Of a stretch of 64,000 bases of DNA, positions 1-9,132 are shown piece by piece. The translations under genes and the position numbers were made by a program. The notes under the pieces are model-generated. The model was not told the origin of the DNA. It worked only from the letters and a program-made list of their open reading frames with translations, and made no database searches. Each line of letters opens with the position of its first letter. Positions within the stretch are counted from its first letter, which is position 1. This stretch comes from Aliiroseovarius sp. M344 (GTDB lineage: Bacteria > Pseudomonadota > Alphaproteobacteria > Rhodobacterales > Rhodobacteraceae): NCBI RefSeq assembly GCF_025140835.1, contig NZ_CP081153.1, positions 2,790,001 to 2,854,000 on the forward strand. Direction: 5' to 3'.

Positions 1-1013
1 ACATCGAGGGCACCAAATCCTATACCGGTTTGGCCGGTGATCCGGCTTACGGCCGCGCGCTGTCCGGGTTGGTTCTGGGCGACGCAGTGCCCGCTGACCG
101 CCTGTCGATGGCGGCCCAGCCCGGCGGCACCGGCGCGATCCACCAAGCGGTCGAGCTGATCAAGATGGCGTCCCCTGACGCGACGATCTGGCTGTCGGCC
201 CCGACCTGGCCCAACCACCCGTCGATCATCAAGCATCTTGGCATGAAAATGGCCGAGTACCGCTATTTCGACAATGAAAGCCGCGCGGTTGATTTCGACG
301 GGATGATGGAGGACCTGAAAGCGATCAAAGCGGGCGATGCGGTGCTGCTGCACGGCTGCTGCCACAACCCGACTGGCGCCAACCTGACCCTGCCCCAGTG
401 GAAAGAGGTCGCAGCGCTGATCGTTGAAAAAGGCGCGACCCCTCTGATCGACATCGCCTATCAGGGCTTTGGCGACGGTCTGGAAGAAGACGCGGCGGGC
501 GTGCGCCTGATCGCACAAACCGTGCCGGAAGCGATGATCGCGGCCAGCTGTTCGAAAAACTTCGGCATCTATCGCGAGCGTACTGGGCTGCTGACCTGCA
601 TCTCGAAGAACGCCGAGCAGGCTGGGATCACCCAGCAGAACCTGACCCACCTGAACCGTCAGAACTTCAGCTTCCCGCCCGATCACGGCGCCCGTCTGGT
701 GACCATGATCCTTGAGGACGAGGGTCTGAAAGCTGACTGGATGGCCGAGCTGGAAGAAGTCCGCACCGGCATGCTGGGACTGCGCGAAAAACTGGCTGGC
801 GAGTTGCGCGCACGCACGGGATCAGATCGCTTCGGTTTCATCGCCGACCACCGCGGCATGTTCTCGCGCCTTGGCGCCACACCCGAACAGGTCGAAGCCC
901 TGCGCGTCGATCACGGCATCTATATGGTCGGTGACAGCCGCATGAACATCGCGGGCCTGAACGAAGAGACCGTGCCGTTGCTGGCGGAGGCGATTGCGAA
1001 AGTTGGGGTTTAG
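1..1013 (+). CDS. Aromatic/aspartate aminotransferase, 5' end missing
   Basis: PLP-dependent class I aminotransferase that moves an amino group between an aromatic or acidic amino acid and a 2-oxo acid in the cytoplasm. The reading frame is open from base 3, so the start lies outside the window. About 336 residues are present against roughly 394 for the family, so some 58 N-terminal residues are missing. Visible family motifs are HGCCHNPTGANLT, DIAYQGFGDG and SCSKNFGIYRERTG, where the lysine would hold PLP. The C-terminal RMNIAGLNE supplies the expected carboxylate-binding arginine. A strong hairpin terminator follows. Family is certain; whether the preferred substrate is tyrosine or aspartate is not. 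Confidence 0.92.
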   Translation, partial: IEGTKSYTGLAGDPAYGRALSGLVLGDAVPADRLSMAAQPGGTGAIHQAVELIKMASPDATIWLSAPTWPNHPSIIKHLGMKMAEYRYFDNESRAVDFDGMMEDLKAIKAGDAVLLHGCCHNPTGANLTLPQWKEVAALIVEKGATPLIDIAYQGFGDGLEEDAAGVRLIAQTVPEAMIAASCSKNFGIYRERTGLLTCISKNAEQAGITQQNLTHLNRQNFSFPPDHGARLVTMILEDEGLKADWMAELEEVRTGMLGLREKLAGELRARTGSDRFGFIADHRGMFSRLGATPEQVEALRVDHGIYMVGDSRMNIAGLNEETVPLLAEAIAKVGV

Positions 1014-1040
1014 GCCTTAACTTTCGCAACAAAACATTGA

Positions 1041-1080
1041 AAGGCAACGGAGAAGGTCTCCGACTTCGTTGCCTTCTTTT
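1041..1080 (+). terminator. Rho-independent terminator after the aminotransferase
   Basis: A perfect 9-bp stem, AAGGCAACG paired with CGTTGCCTT, encloses a smaller GGAGA/TCTCC hairpin and is followed by CTTTTAT. It lies 28 nt past the stop codon. Confidence 0.85.
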
Positions 1081-1111
1081 ATCGCACGATCTCGCGTGAT
1101 AAGTTCCCGGC

Positions 1112-1519
1112 ATGATTGTTAAGTTTTTTGAAAATCTTGAGAAGTCGAAATGGCTACCTTGGGTCGGAACTGCCCCGTTCATTATCGCACCACTTGCAGT
1201 CATGTATTACGGGGAAATGTGGCGCGGATTAGGGCTTTCTCTATTTGTCGCAAGTATCTGGCTAGGTATCGCGTCGGGTGGATTTTTTGCACGCTTGATC
1301 TCAGCCAGGATGCTTAGTGCGTCGCCCGAGACAACTAAACGCTTATCCGGCGCGGGTAACGTGTTTGGCTTCTTGTTTCTTCCTCCGGTTGTCGGACACT
1401 GGACAAACACCCACTTAGATACCGAAATCGGTCTGTATCCTCTCGGCGACCATTTACTTTGGGCTTGTATTGCCAGCGGAGTGGCCTACTTCATCACCCC
1501 CCAAGACTCCGATAATTGA
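1112..1519 (+). CDS. Small hypothetical membrane protein
   Basis: I do not recognise this 135-residue protein. It shows about three hydrophobic segments: residues 18-32, 40-60 and 110-126. It contains no enzymatic motif. An ATG start is used, but no clear Shine-Dalgarno sequence precedes it. Base composition is visibly more AT-rich than the neighbouring genes, and third positions are less GC-biased, which suggests an orphan or acquired gene. It stands alone between two terminators and converges on a DUF2892-type gene. The frame has no competing longer ORF, so it is probably real. Confidence 0.55.
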   Translation: MIVKFFENLEKSKWLPWVGTAPFIIAPLAVMYYGEMWRGLGLSLFVASIWLGIASGGFFARLISARMLSASPETTKRLSGAGNVFGFLFLPPVVGHWTNTHLDTEIGLYPLGDHLLWACIASGVAYFITPQDSDN

Positions 1520-1528
1520 AGAAATTAA

Positions 1529-1548
1529 AAGGGGCCACTCAGGCCCCT
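1529..1548 (-). terminator. Terminator of the DUF2892-type gene
   Basis: AGGGGCC and GGCCCCT form a 7-bp stem around a 5-nt loop. Read on the minus strand it is followed by TTTTAATTT, so it ends transcription of the gene at 1609-1821. It may also act weakly on the convergent plus-strand gene. Confidence 0.7.
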
Positions 1549-1608
1549 CTAAATTCAACATCCAGTAGACTCTGCCGTTAGGACGACCGAAAACCCGTGC
1601 CCCGCGTA

Positions 1609-1821
1609 TTACGTGGCAGGTCTCAACCCAAGCTTCACGAGAATCTTTGTCAGAGGACAAAAGCCTGTCAGTCCGGCTTGAAACAGATTCAGGCCAACGA
1701 AAGCCGTGAACCAAAGCCAGCTCACCGAGGTGATATCGATCTGCCCATTGGCTTGGGCCAGTCCAAGGCTGATCAGAACGAACAGTCCTGCGATGGACAT
1801 TGTTGCGCGTTGTGCATTCAT
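1609..1821 (-). CDS. DUF2892 (YgaP-type) inner membrane protein
   Basis: A 70-residue protein with two transmembrane helices separated by a short turn, ending in GFCPLTKILVKLGLRP. This arrangement and the GFCP motif are typical of the DUF2892 family, the membrane part of YgaP-like rhodanese proteins. I chose the ATG giving MNAQRATMS, the usual family start; an upstream in-frame alternative would add 15 poorly conserved residues. Function is unknown; members are often linked to sulfur handling or near rhodaneses, but no rhodanese is adjacent here. Confidence 0.7.
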   Translation of the reverse strand: MNAQRATMSIAGLFVLISLGLAQANGQIDITSVSWLWFTAFVGLNLFQAGLTGFCPLTKILVKLGLRPAT

Positions 1822-1941
1822 TTTCGCTATCCAGTATCTTTGTGACCGAGGAGTACCCTCTATCACATATAATTTTCTGAATGTGAAGACTTACCATTGT
1901 CGCAGCGTGGGCAGTGGAACGGCAAGGGATAACGCAAAAAG

Positions 1942-1967
1942 AAAAGGGGACCTTCCAGTCCCCTTTT
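1942..1967 (-). terminator. Terminator downstream of amtB
   Basis: A perfect 10-bp stem, AAAAGGGGAC with GTCCCCTTTT, has a 6-nt loop. On the minus strand it is followed by CTTTTTG. It lies 70 nt past the amtB stop and closes the glnK-amtB operon. Confidence 0.85.
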
Positions 1968-2036
1968 CCACCCTGTTGGCCTTGGCATTTGCGCGGCCAG
2001 CGTGTGCCGGGGGTTAATCCCCCGGCGTTTATTGTC

Positions 2037-3353
2037 TTACCCGTTGGTGAACTCCGGGTAGGCTTCCATGCCCAGTTCGGACATGTCCAGCCCGTTCACT
2101 TCTTCCTCTTCGCTGACCCGCAGACCCATGGTGGCCTTGATGATCGAGAAGAAGATGAAGCTGACGACGAAGACGAAGATGCCGATTGCCAGAAAGCCCA
2201 TGATCTGGGTGCCAAAGCTGGCGTCCGTGTTGGTCCAAGCCACGATGAAGGTGCCCCAGAAGCCCGCCACAAGGTGAACCGGGATGGCGCCAACCACGTC
2301 GTCAATCTTCAGCTTGTCCAGAAGCGGCACCACGAAGATCACGATCGCACCACCGATGCCACCGATGATCAGCGACTGGAACAGCGAGGGGGCCAGAGGC
2401 TCGGCGGTGATCGACACCAGACCAGCCAGCGCGCCGTTCAGGGTCATCGTCAGGTCGACCTTCTTGAACATCACTTGCGTCATGATCATCGCGACAATCG
2501 CACCGGCAGCTGCGGCCATGTTGGTGTTGGCGAAGATACGTGCCACGTCCGAGACATCCGAAATCGTGCCCATCGCCAGCTGAGAGCCACCATTAAAGCC
2601 GAACCAACCCAGCCACAGGATGAACGTCCCCAGCGTTGCCAGCGGCAGGTTCGAACCCGGCATCGGGATCGTGCGGCCGTCTTTATACTTGCCGATACGC
2701 GGTCCCAAGATCAGGGCCCCAGCCAGTGCCGCAAAGCCGCCTGCCGCATGCACCAGAGTTGAACCAGCAAAGTCCGAGAAGCCAGCTTCCGACAACCAGC
2801 CGCCGCCCCACTGCCAGCTTGCTTCGATCGGATAGATAAAGCCTGTCAGCACGACCACGAAGGCAAGGAAGGGCCACAGCTTGACGCGTTCTGCCAGTGT
2901 GCCTGAAACGATCGAGGCCGTGGTGGCACAGAACATCAGCTGGAAGAAGAAGTCCGATGCGCCCGAGGCATAGCCGACGTCTACAGCCTCCGCGGCAACG
3001 CCAACTGGATCAAGCGAGGTCACGGCGAAGAACGGGCCCAGCCAGCCTTCGATCAGCCAATCGCCGGGATACATGATGCCGTAGCCCGCCAGCCAGTACA
3101 TGATCGCCGCGATGGAAAAGAGCGCGATGTTCTTGGTCAGCTGCATGGTGACGTTTTTGGAGCGGACCAACCCAGCTTCGAGCATGGCGAACCCGGCCGC
3201 CATCCAGAAGACCAGCACACCGCCCAAAAGGAACAGCACAGAAGTCAGGATGAATTGCGTGTGGGCTGCGGCCTCGCCGTTGGCCTCTTGCGCGATGGCA
3301 AGTCCGGGCAGAACCGCCAGAACAGCCGTTGAAATCAATAAATTGCGTGTCAT
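2037..3353 (-). CDS. amtB: Ammonium transporter
   Basis: Amt/Rh-family channel of the inner membrane for ammonium uptake. The 438-residue product begins with a cleavable signal-like segment ending in GLAIAQ and then carries about eleven transmembrane helices. Family motifs include FQLMFCATTASIVSG, ASWQWGGGWL and ILWLGWFGFNGGSQLA, with the pore histidine region near VHAAGGFAALAG. I chose the ATG preceded by AAAGGA at 6-7 nt; in-frame starts 2 and 5 codons upstream (3359, 3368) sit on or before that ribosome site. It follows glnK by 17 nt, the standard nitrogen-regulated glnK-amtB arrangement in which GlnK plugs AmtB when nitrogen is plentiful. Confidence 0.96.
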   Translation of the reverse strand: MTRNLLISTAVLAVLPGLAIAQEANGEAAAHTQFILTSVLFLLGGVLVFWMAAGFAMLEAGLVRSKNVTMQLTKNIALFSIAAIMYWLAGYGIMYPGDWLIEGWLGPFFAVTSLDPVGVAAEAVDVGYASGASDFFFQLMFCATTASIVSGTLAERVKLWPFLAFVVVLTGFIYPIEASWQWGGGWLSEAGFSDFAGSTLVHAAGGFAALAGALILGPRIGKYKDGRTIPMPGSNLPLATLGTFILWLGWFGFNGGSQLAMGTISDVSDVARIFANTNMAAAAGAIVAMIMTQVMFKKVDLTMTLNGALAGLVSITAEPLAPSLFQSLIIGGIGGAIVIFVVPLLDKLKIDDVVGAIPVHLVAGFWGTFIVAWTNTDASFGTQIMGFLAIGIFVFVVSFIFFSIIKATMGLRVSEEEEVNGLDMSELGMEAYPEFTNG

Positions 3354-3370
3354 TTTCATTCCTTTCACGC

Positions 3371-3871
<501 letters not shown>

Positions 3872-3978
3872 CTAATTTATAGACAGTGCGAAAAGTCGCA
3901 GGACCCGCGCGAACGGGCTACACTCTTGGAAAACGATTCGCTAATTTGGATCGATCGAGCAGACGCGGAACCAGTATT

Positions 3979-6177
3979 ATGAGCCCAACCGGCCCAAAGC
4001 GCCCCAAGTTGGTGGCAGACAAACGCTATTCAAGTAAAAAGCCCGCGGCCAAACAGCCCGCGCGGCGCAAGACACGTAAACCTTCGGCCAAACGCACGCG
4101 TCGGACTCAACGGCCAAAGGGTATCCTTGGCTGGCCGATTTTCTTGGTCACATGGGTTCTGCGGCTGATCTGGCGACTGACTTGGAAAAGCGCGGCGGTT
4201 GTTGCGTTGATCATCGGTCTTGCGGTGTTTTATTTCGCATCGACCCTTCCTGATTTGAATGCGCTGCTGGATGGGCGCGCCAAAGGGTCGGTGACCATTT
4301 TGGATCGCTATGGCGCGGTCTATGCATGGCGCGGCGACCAGCGCGGCAGCACGATCACAACACAGACGGTCAGCCCCTATCTGCGCGACGCCATCGTCGC
4401 CAGCGAGGATAAACGCTTTTATGGCCATCTGGGACTGAGCCCGCGCGGCATTGCCAGTGCCGTACGCATCAACCTCAGCGAGGGGCGCGGACCGTTGTCC
4501 GGACATGGCGGCTCGACCCTAACCCAGCAGGTCGCAAAACTGCTGTGCCTTGGTGTGCCATTTGACCCCGATCAGTGGAAAACCGAGGCTGCCTATGAGG
4601 CAGACTGCCGTCAGGGTTCGCTTCGGCGCAAGATCAAAGAAGCGATCTATGCTATGGCGCTGGAAGCCAAGTTCTCAAAAGATGAGATCCTGACAATCTA
4701 TTTGAACCGTGCTTATCTTGGCGCAGGATCACACGGGTTTGACGCAGCCGCCCAGCGCTATTTCGCGATTCCAGCGTCTGACCTGAACCCGGCTCAAGCC
4801 GCAATGCTGGCAGGGATGTTGCCCAAGCCATCTGTCTACGCGCCAACCTCCAACCTGAAGCGGTCACAAGACCGCGCGGCGACGGTGCTGCGCCTGATGA
4901 ACGAACAGGGGTATCTGAGCAACGAGCAGACTGCCAAATTCCAAAACAACCCGGCAACGCTGTCCACAGCTGCCAAAGCGCAGGCTGGCGGGTATTTTGC
5001 CGACTGGATTATGGGCGACCTGCCCGCCTTTCTGACGCGCAAGACGACGGAAGACGTGATCATCAAGACAACACTTGATCCGCGCATTCAGACCGCCGCG
5101 GAACAGGCGATGGCCGAAATTTTTGCAACCAAGGTTTCGTCTGACTCCAAAGCAGAAGCGGCGATTGTGGTAATGAGCTCGGACGGCGCCGTGCGCGGCA
5201 TGGTCGGTGGGCGTGAAACCAAAGTGACAGGGGCTTTTAACCGAGCCACACAAGCCAAACGCCAGACCGGGTCTGCCTTTAAACCATTCGTTTACGCGGC
5301 CGCGTTGGACATGGGCTATCGTTGGGATGATTTCATCCTGGATGAGCCCTATTGTTTGAACGTCCCCGGTTCGGGCCAGTGGTGCCCAAAAAACTATACC
5401 CGCCAACACTACGGGAATGTCAGCCTGACCGAGGCATTGGCCCGCTCGCTGAATGTTCCTGCTGTAAAGGTGGCGGAAGATGTTGGGCTGGAAGCGGTGC
5501 GCAGTGTCGCCTCTATGTTTGGCATCGAAAGCGATCTGGCTGCCGGACCAGCCTTGGCGTTGGGTGCTTCTGAAAGCACATTGCTTGAAACAACCGGTGC
5601 CTTTGCGGGTATCCTGAACGGCGGATCCGCGGTGATCCCCTATGGCCTGACAGAGCTTAGCCTTGTAGCTGACAAAGAACCGTTGATGACGCAAACTGGC
5701 GGGATCGGCGAAAGGGTTATTTCACAACAAGCCGCCCAGCAACTGGTCTATATGATGAGCCGCGTGGTCGAGGCGGGCACGGGTAGCCGTGCCAAGATCG
5801 ACGGGCTTGAAATCGCCGGCAAGACTGGCACCACAAACTCGGCCCGCGATGCATGGTTCATCGGGTTTACTGCCGAATACGTGATGGGCGTTTGGATGGG
5901 CTATGATGACAACACACCACTGAAAGGTGTGACCGGCGGTGGGCTTCCCGCCGAGATGTGGCACGAGGCGATGGTGCGCATTCAGTCGGAGCTCGTCCCT
6001 ACCCCACTTCCGATGATCCGCCCGAACAATGCCCCGCGCTTTGACGGGCAGGTGAATGGTTCTGAAGGCCTGTTTGGGGACAGCCAGAACAGCCGCCCGC
6101 AGGGGGGTCAGAATGTCGGAAAAGCGGTCGAAGATGCACTGATCGGCGTGTTGCGTTCAATCTTCGGTAAGAACTAA
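3979..6177 (+). CDS. Class A penicillin-binding protein (PBP1A type)
   Basis: Bifunctional peptidoglycan synthase anchored in the inner membrane and acting in the periplasm. The N-terminus is a long Lys/Arg-rich cytoplasmic tail (about 45 residues), then one transmembrane helix. The glycosyltransferase GT51 domain follows with ASEDKRFYGHLGL and GGSTLTQQVAK. The transpeptidase domain has the SxxK motif in TGSAFKPFVYAA, SLN in LARSLNVPAVK, and KTGTTNSARDAWF. Length 732 aa is normal. I start at MSPTGPKRPK; an in-frame start 31 codons upstream is possible but gives an atypical leader. It appears monocistronic. Confidence 0.92.
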   Translation: MSPTGPKRPKLVADKRYSSKKPAAKQPARRKTRKPSAKRTRRTQRPKGILGWPIFLVTWVLRLIWRLTWKSAAVVALIIGLAVFYFASTLPDLNALLDGRAKGSVTILDRYGAVYAWRGDQRGSTITTQTVSPYLRDAIVASEDKRFYGHLGLSPRGIASAVRINLSEGRGPLSGHGGSTLTQQVAKLLCLGVPFDPDQWKTEAAYEADCRQGSLRRKIKEAIYAMALEAKFSKDEILTIYLNRAYLGAGSHGFDAAAQRYFAIPASDLNPAQAAMLAGMLPKPSVYAPTSNLKRSQDRAATVLRLMNEQGYLSNEQTAKFQNNPATLSTAAKAQAGGYFADWIMGDLPAFLTRKTTEDVIIKTTLDPRIQTAAEQAMAEIFATKVSSDSKAEAAIVVMSSDGAVRGMVGGRETKVTGAFNRATQAKRQTGSAFKPFVYAAALDMGYRWDDFILDEPYCLNVPGSGQWCPKNYTRQHYGNVSLTEALARSLNVPAVKVAEDVGLEAVRSVASMFGIESDLAAGPALALGASESTLLETTGAFAGILNGGSAVIPYGLTELSLVADKEPLMTQTGGIGERVISQQAAQQLVYMMSRVVEAGTGSRAKIDGLEIAGKTGTTNSARDAWFIGFTAEYVMGVWMGYDDNTPLKGVTGGGLPAEMWHEAMVRIQSELVPTPLPMIRPNNAPRFDGQVNGSEGLFGDSQNSRPQGGQNVGKAVEDALIGVLRSIFGKN

Positions 6178-6199
6178 GCGCGCGAGAAACATCGGTTTA

Positions 6200-6646
6200 T
6201 TACGCCTCTGTCGACAGCAGGACTTTCTGCAGCATCGCGACGAGTGCTGTGCGCTCATCTTTGCTGAGCGCACCAAGAAATGCGTCATTCAACGTGTTGA
6301 TCAACGGCGGCAGTTTCTGGGCTAGCGCATGCCCTTTCTTGGTCAGAAACACCTGCGTTGTCCGTCGACTGGTTGGGCTGGTCCGTCGTTCGATCAGACC
6401 GTCCTTGGCCATTGCATCAAGGTTCCGACTGACCTGATATTCAGGCAGGTTAAGCTTACCGCAAAGCTCGCGTTGATTTTGACCATCCTGGACAAGAAGC
6501 TGCATCAAGGTCATGAAAAAGCGGAAATCGAGATTGAGTGTCGCCAGCCTCGTTTTCATTTCGTTTTCCACCCGGCGGGCCAATACCTGCGACAAGAAGC
6601 CAAAGCTTTCCTCGCGAGTTCCTTTGGGCCAATGCACGTCTGCCAA
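6200..6646 (-). CDS. MarR-family transcriptional regulator
   Basis: A 148-residue winged-helix regulator. The DNA-binding part includes NQRELCGKLNLPEYQVSRNL (recognition helix) and a wing with ERRTSPTSRRTTQVFLTKKG, followed by a C-terminal dimerisation helix. I use a TTG start because AAGGAG lies 7 nt upstream and the resulting N-terminus matches family length; a longer frame starting at 6742 has a low-complexity leader. Its target is unknown. It stands between convergent pbp and the mla genes with no divergent partner within 100 nt, so autoregulation is the safest guess. Confidence 0.8.
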   Translation of the reverse strand: MADVHWPKGTREESFGFLSQVLARRVENEMKTRLATLNLDFRFFMTLMQLLVQDGQNQRELCGKLNLPEYQVSRNLDAMAKDGLIERRTSPTSRRTTQVFLTKKGHALAQKLPPLINTLNDAFLGALSKDERTALVAMLQKVLLSTEA

Positions 6647-6760
6647 CCTGCTGCTCCTTCGTCGCTGCTCCTTTTTAAATACTTGCGTATGCAACCTTTT
6701 GCAAGCTGGGCCCAGGCATGGCTGCCATATCCCGAACAGCATTCAGAAAGCAGAACAGAA

Positions 6761-6791
6761 AACGCCCCGGCGCTTTCTGTGCCGAGGCGTT
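6761..6791 (-). terminator. Terminator of mlaA-mlaC
   Basis: AACGCCCCGGC pairs with GCCGAGGCGTT, with one mismatch in 11. On the minus strand it is followed by TTCTGTT. It lies about 27 nt beyond the mlaC stop. Confidence 0.75.
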
Positions 6792-6817
6792 CATAGTTGT
6801 TAACCAAGTCCGATGGG

Positions 6818-7435
6818 TCAGCCTGCTTGCAGATCCGCGATCAACTGGTTCAGATCACCCTTGCGACGGTCAAGCATCGCGCCGATTTCCTTGCGCTCTG
6901 ACTTAACGATCGAAATCCCTTCGACCTGCATATCGATGAATTTTCCATTCTTGGATGACACCACGAAAACAACGTCAAAAGGCGATTTGCCTTTCAATTG
7001 CGTTTTGGTCAGCACTTCATAACGGCTTTTGACCTCTTTCGAGCTAACAACATTGATGGTGCCACCCTGGAATTCGCGGAAACGGCTGCCGTAACGACGC
7101 GCGATGTAGCTGCGGAATGCTTTGATAAAGGCACTTTTCTGCGACGAGCTCGCCGAACGGGCGTCAGGGCCAAGGGCAGACAAGGCAATGAAATCCACAT
7201 CTGCATATTTGGCAAACACGCCTTCAAATTTCTTGATCATCGCCGCTTCGGACGCGCCGGAATTGATAATTCCATTAATATCGCTGACGACTTTACCGAT
7301 CAGGCTTTCCGCCTTTTCCGCGGAAATGGCTGCCAAGGCGCGGCCCGGCAAAAGTGCAAGAACACCCAGTCCAGCTATTCCACCCAGAACAGCACGGCGA
7401 GTTAGAGAGGTTTCGTTACCCATCATACGCATCAT
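6818..7435 (-). CDS. mlaC: MlaC-family periplasmic phospholipid-binding protein
   Basis: Periplasmic carrier that shuttles phospholipid between outer and inner membrane. The N-terminus has SLTRRAVLGG followed by a hydrophobic stretch ending in GRALA, a twin-arginine-like signal peptide. The mature part matches the Ttg2/MlaC fold: a helical start, SYIARRYGSRF, then the beta-sheet part with YEVLTKTQLKG and DMQVEGISIVKSERKE. The ATG pair at 7435/7432 follows GAGGA at 5-8 nt and overlaps the 3' end of mlaA by 20 nt, so the two are translated together. The MlaFEDB transporter is not in this window. Confidence 0.85.
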   Translation of the reverse strand: MMRMMGNETSLTRRAVLGGIAGLGVLALLPGRALAAISAEKAESLIGKVVSDINGIINSGASEAAMIKKFEGVFAKYADVDFIALSALGPDARSASSSQKSAFIKAFRSYIARRYGSRFREFQGGTINVVSSKEVKSRYEVLTKTQLKGKSPFDVVFVVSSKNGKFIDMQVEGISIVKSERKEIGAMLDRRKGDLNQLIADLQAG

Positions 7436-8159
7436 AAATATCCTCAAGTTCATTGTCGTCGACTTCGATGCCAAGTTCATAACGGCGCGAGTCGAGATAG
7501 TAGAGCTGCATCAGATCATACCCGTCTTCACTATTGTAGAATTCGTCGATCGTGTCGCCAAACGTGTAGCGGTCGCCAAACTTTGCCAAAACCCAAGTGG
7601 CTTTGGGAAGATGTTTTACTTCGGTCGGCAGAACCAAGCTCAGTGGGTTCAAAACGAAGTCGACAAGAATGCCGAAACCATCGCGTTCGGTAGACGGGCC
7701 GAAGAACGGTAAGACCACATAATCTCCTTCAGGCGCGCCCCAGACGTGCAATGTCTCGCCAAAATCGCTGTCACGCTCTTCAAGACCAATATCGGTTGCC
7801 ACATCGAATAGACCAAGCAGCCCGAAGGTCGAGTTGAACAGGAAACGCACCGAGTTGTGGACGGCGTTTTCGACGTTACCTTGGAGAATGTTGTTCGCCA
7901 CAACGCCCGGCAAGCCGGCATTGTCCGAAAACACAGAAATTGTATCGCGAACACCGCGTGGTAGCACTTCACCATAAACGTTCGACGCCGGCGAAACGAG
8001 CGCACGATCAAGCTTGATATTGGCTTCATGCGTGCGACGGTTTTTCACTTCATGCGGATCGTCATAGCCAGAAGGGACCGGTGCTTTCGCACAGGCTCCG
8101 AGTGCCACGAGCACCAGTCCAGCCATCGCCGGGGAAAACTTGCTAATCAGATTGGTCAA
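7416..8159 (-). CDS. mlaA: MlaA (VacJ) outer-membrane lipoprotein
   Basis: Lipoprotein that removes misplaced phospholipid from the outer leaflet of the outer membrane and hands it to MlaC. The signal peptide ends in the lipobox LGAC. The body shows VacJ features: NNILQGNVENAVHNSVRFL, NSTFGLLGLFDVATDIGL, and GPSTERDGFGILVDFVLNPL. The C-terminus is acidic. The start is uncertain: I use a TTG that leaves a lysine in the signal n-region; the only near ATG (8126) gives a very short signal with no ribosome site. It overlaps mlaC downstream. Confidence 0.88.
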   Translation of the reverse strand: MTNLISKFSPAMAGLVLVALGACAKAPVPSGYDDPHEVKNRRTHEANIKLDRALVSPASNVYGEVLPRGVRDTISVFSDNAGLPGVVANNILQGNVENAVHNSVRFLFNSTFGLLGLFDVATDIGLEERDSDFGETLHVWGAPEGDYVVLPFFGPSTERDGFGILVDFVLNPLSLVLPTEVKHLPKATWVLAKFGDRYTFGDTIDEFYNSEDGYDLMQLYYLDSRRYELGIEVDDNELEDIYDAYDG

Positions 8160-8670
8160 TTTGAATTCTTTGTTTGGCAGCGGTTTAGTTGTTCACGATA
8201 CACATAGTGCGCGGCAGAATAAAGCAAAGGCGTTAAAGGTTCTGCGGCTCTGTATGTGTTTATTTGGCGACAGTTTACAAGTTGTATCCCGCCCAACTTC
8301 GCGTGATTTGAGTAATCTCCTACTGCGGCACCATTCGCCCGGTTAGGCCAGCTACGAAACTAAGAAATTGAAATTGAACAGGAAAGCCCGCGCAAGAGAT
8401 ACTGCGGGACGCGCAGACCCTTGACTGGCGCAGTGGTGGGGTCATTTTCAATCCATTTGCCGCTGACCACATCATTTCATGTCGCAGATTTCAATTTGTG
8501 TTTGGACCTTCCGCCCACATTCTTTCGACACGGTCCCGCGCTAGTATTAAGCCGCAAAAGGCGAATGTTTGCCCTTGTTAAAGCGCTTTCACCCTTTTCA
8601 GCCAACTGATGGCAAGTTAGCGTCCGAAAAGACCCGCGAGGCGGGCAGGATCAGCTGAGAAGGACGCGAG
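8160..8670. other. 510-nt stretch without a recognised gene
   Basis: Lies between divergent mlaA and ridA. Frames on both strands are short and show no conserved motif, tRNA fold or strong terminator. It presumably holds both promoters. I see nothing more specific in it. Confidence 0.4.
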
Positions 8671-9132
8671 ATGAGCAAATATGAGACCCGGCTGGCGGAG
8701 CTCGGTGTAACTTTACCCGACGCCCCCGCCCCCGCTGCCAACTATGTTCCTTATGTGCAGGTCGGCAACCTTGTGCATGTTTCAGGCCAGATCTCGACGA
8801 AGGACGGAAAGTTTCTAATTGGTAAGTTGGGTGAAAACATGACCGCCGAAGACGGCGCCCAGGCGGCGCGTAATTGTGCGATCAGCCTGCTTGCGCAGGT
8901 CAAGGCAGCGTGTGGTGGTGATCTGGATCGACTTCAGCGGGTGGTAAAACTGGTTGGCTTTGTCAACTCGACCAGTGACTTTGGGGATCAACCTAAAGTG
9001 ATCAACGGGGCCTCGGACTTCATGGTTGAAGCGCTTGGTGACGCAGGGCGACATGCACGCTCTGCCGTGTCAGCCGCCAGCTTGCCCTTTGGCGTCGCGG
9101 TCGAGATTGAAGGCATTTTTGAGATTAAATGA
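8671..9132 (+). CDS. RidA-family (YjgF) protein
   Basis: Small trimeric protein; RidA members hydrolyse reactive enamine/imine intermediates made by PLP enzymes. The 153 residues are slightly longer than E. coli RidA and match the long RidA subgroup. The core shows YVQVGNLVHVSGQIS, the central EDGAQAARNCAIS helix, VVKLVGFVNSTSDF and the closing RSAVSAASLPFGVAVEIEG. A good AGAAGGA site precedes the ATG. The stop overlaps the next start (ATGA), so it is translationally coupled to the phosphodiesterase gene. The catalytic arginine position is present as RSAV; the substrate is not known. Confidence 0.88.
   Translation: MSKYETRLAELGVTLPDAPAPAANYVPYVQVGNLVHVSGQISTKDGKFLIGKLGENMTAEDGAQAARNCAISLLAQVKAACGGDLDRLQRVVKLVGFVNSTSDFGDQPKVINGASDFMVEALGDAGRHARSAVSAASLPFGVAVEIEGIFEIK

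Noticed and set aside
838..1203. Minus-strand 121-codon frame across the aminotransferase end
   Set aside because: Arg/Pro/Ser-rich shadow of the real gene and terminator, with no motif.
1914..2762. Plus-strand 282-codon frame opposite amtB
   Set aside because: His/Gln/Arg-rich antisense of a high-GC gene; amtB on the other strand is unambiguous.
4864..5694. Minus-strand 276-codon frame inside the penicillin-binding protein gene
   Set aside because: Antisense shadow; no family motif and fully covered by a clear GT51/transpeptidase gene.
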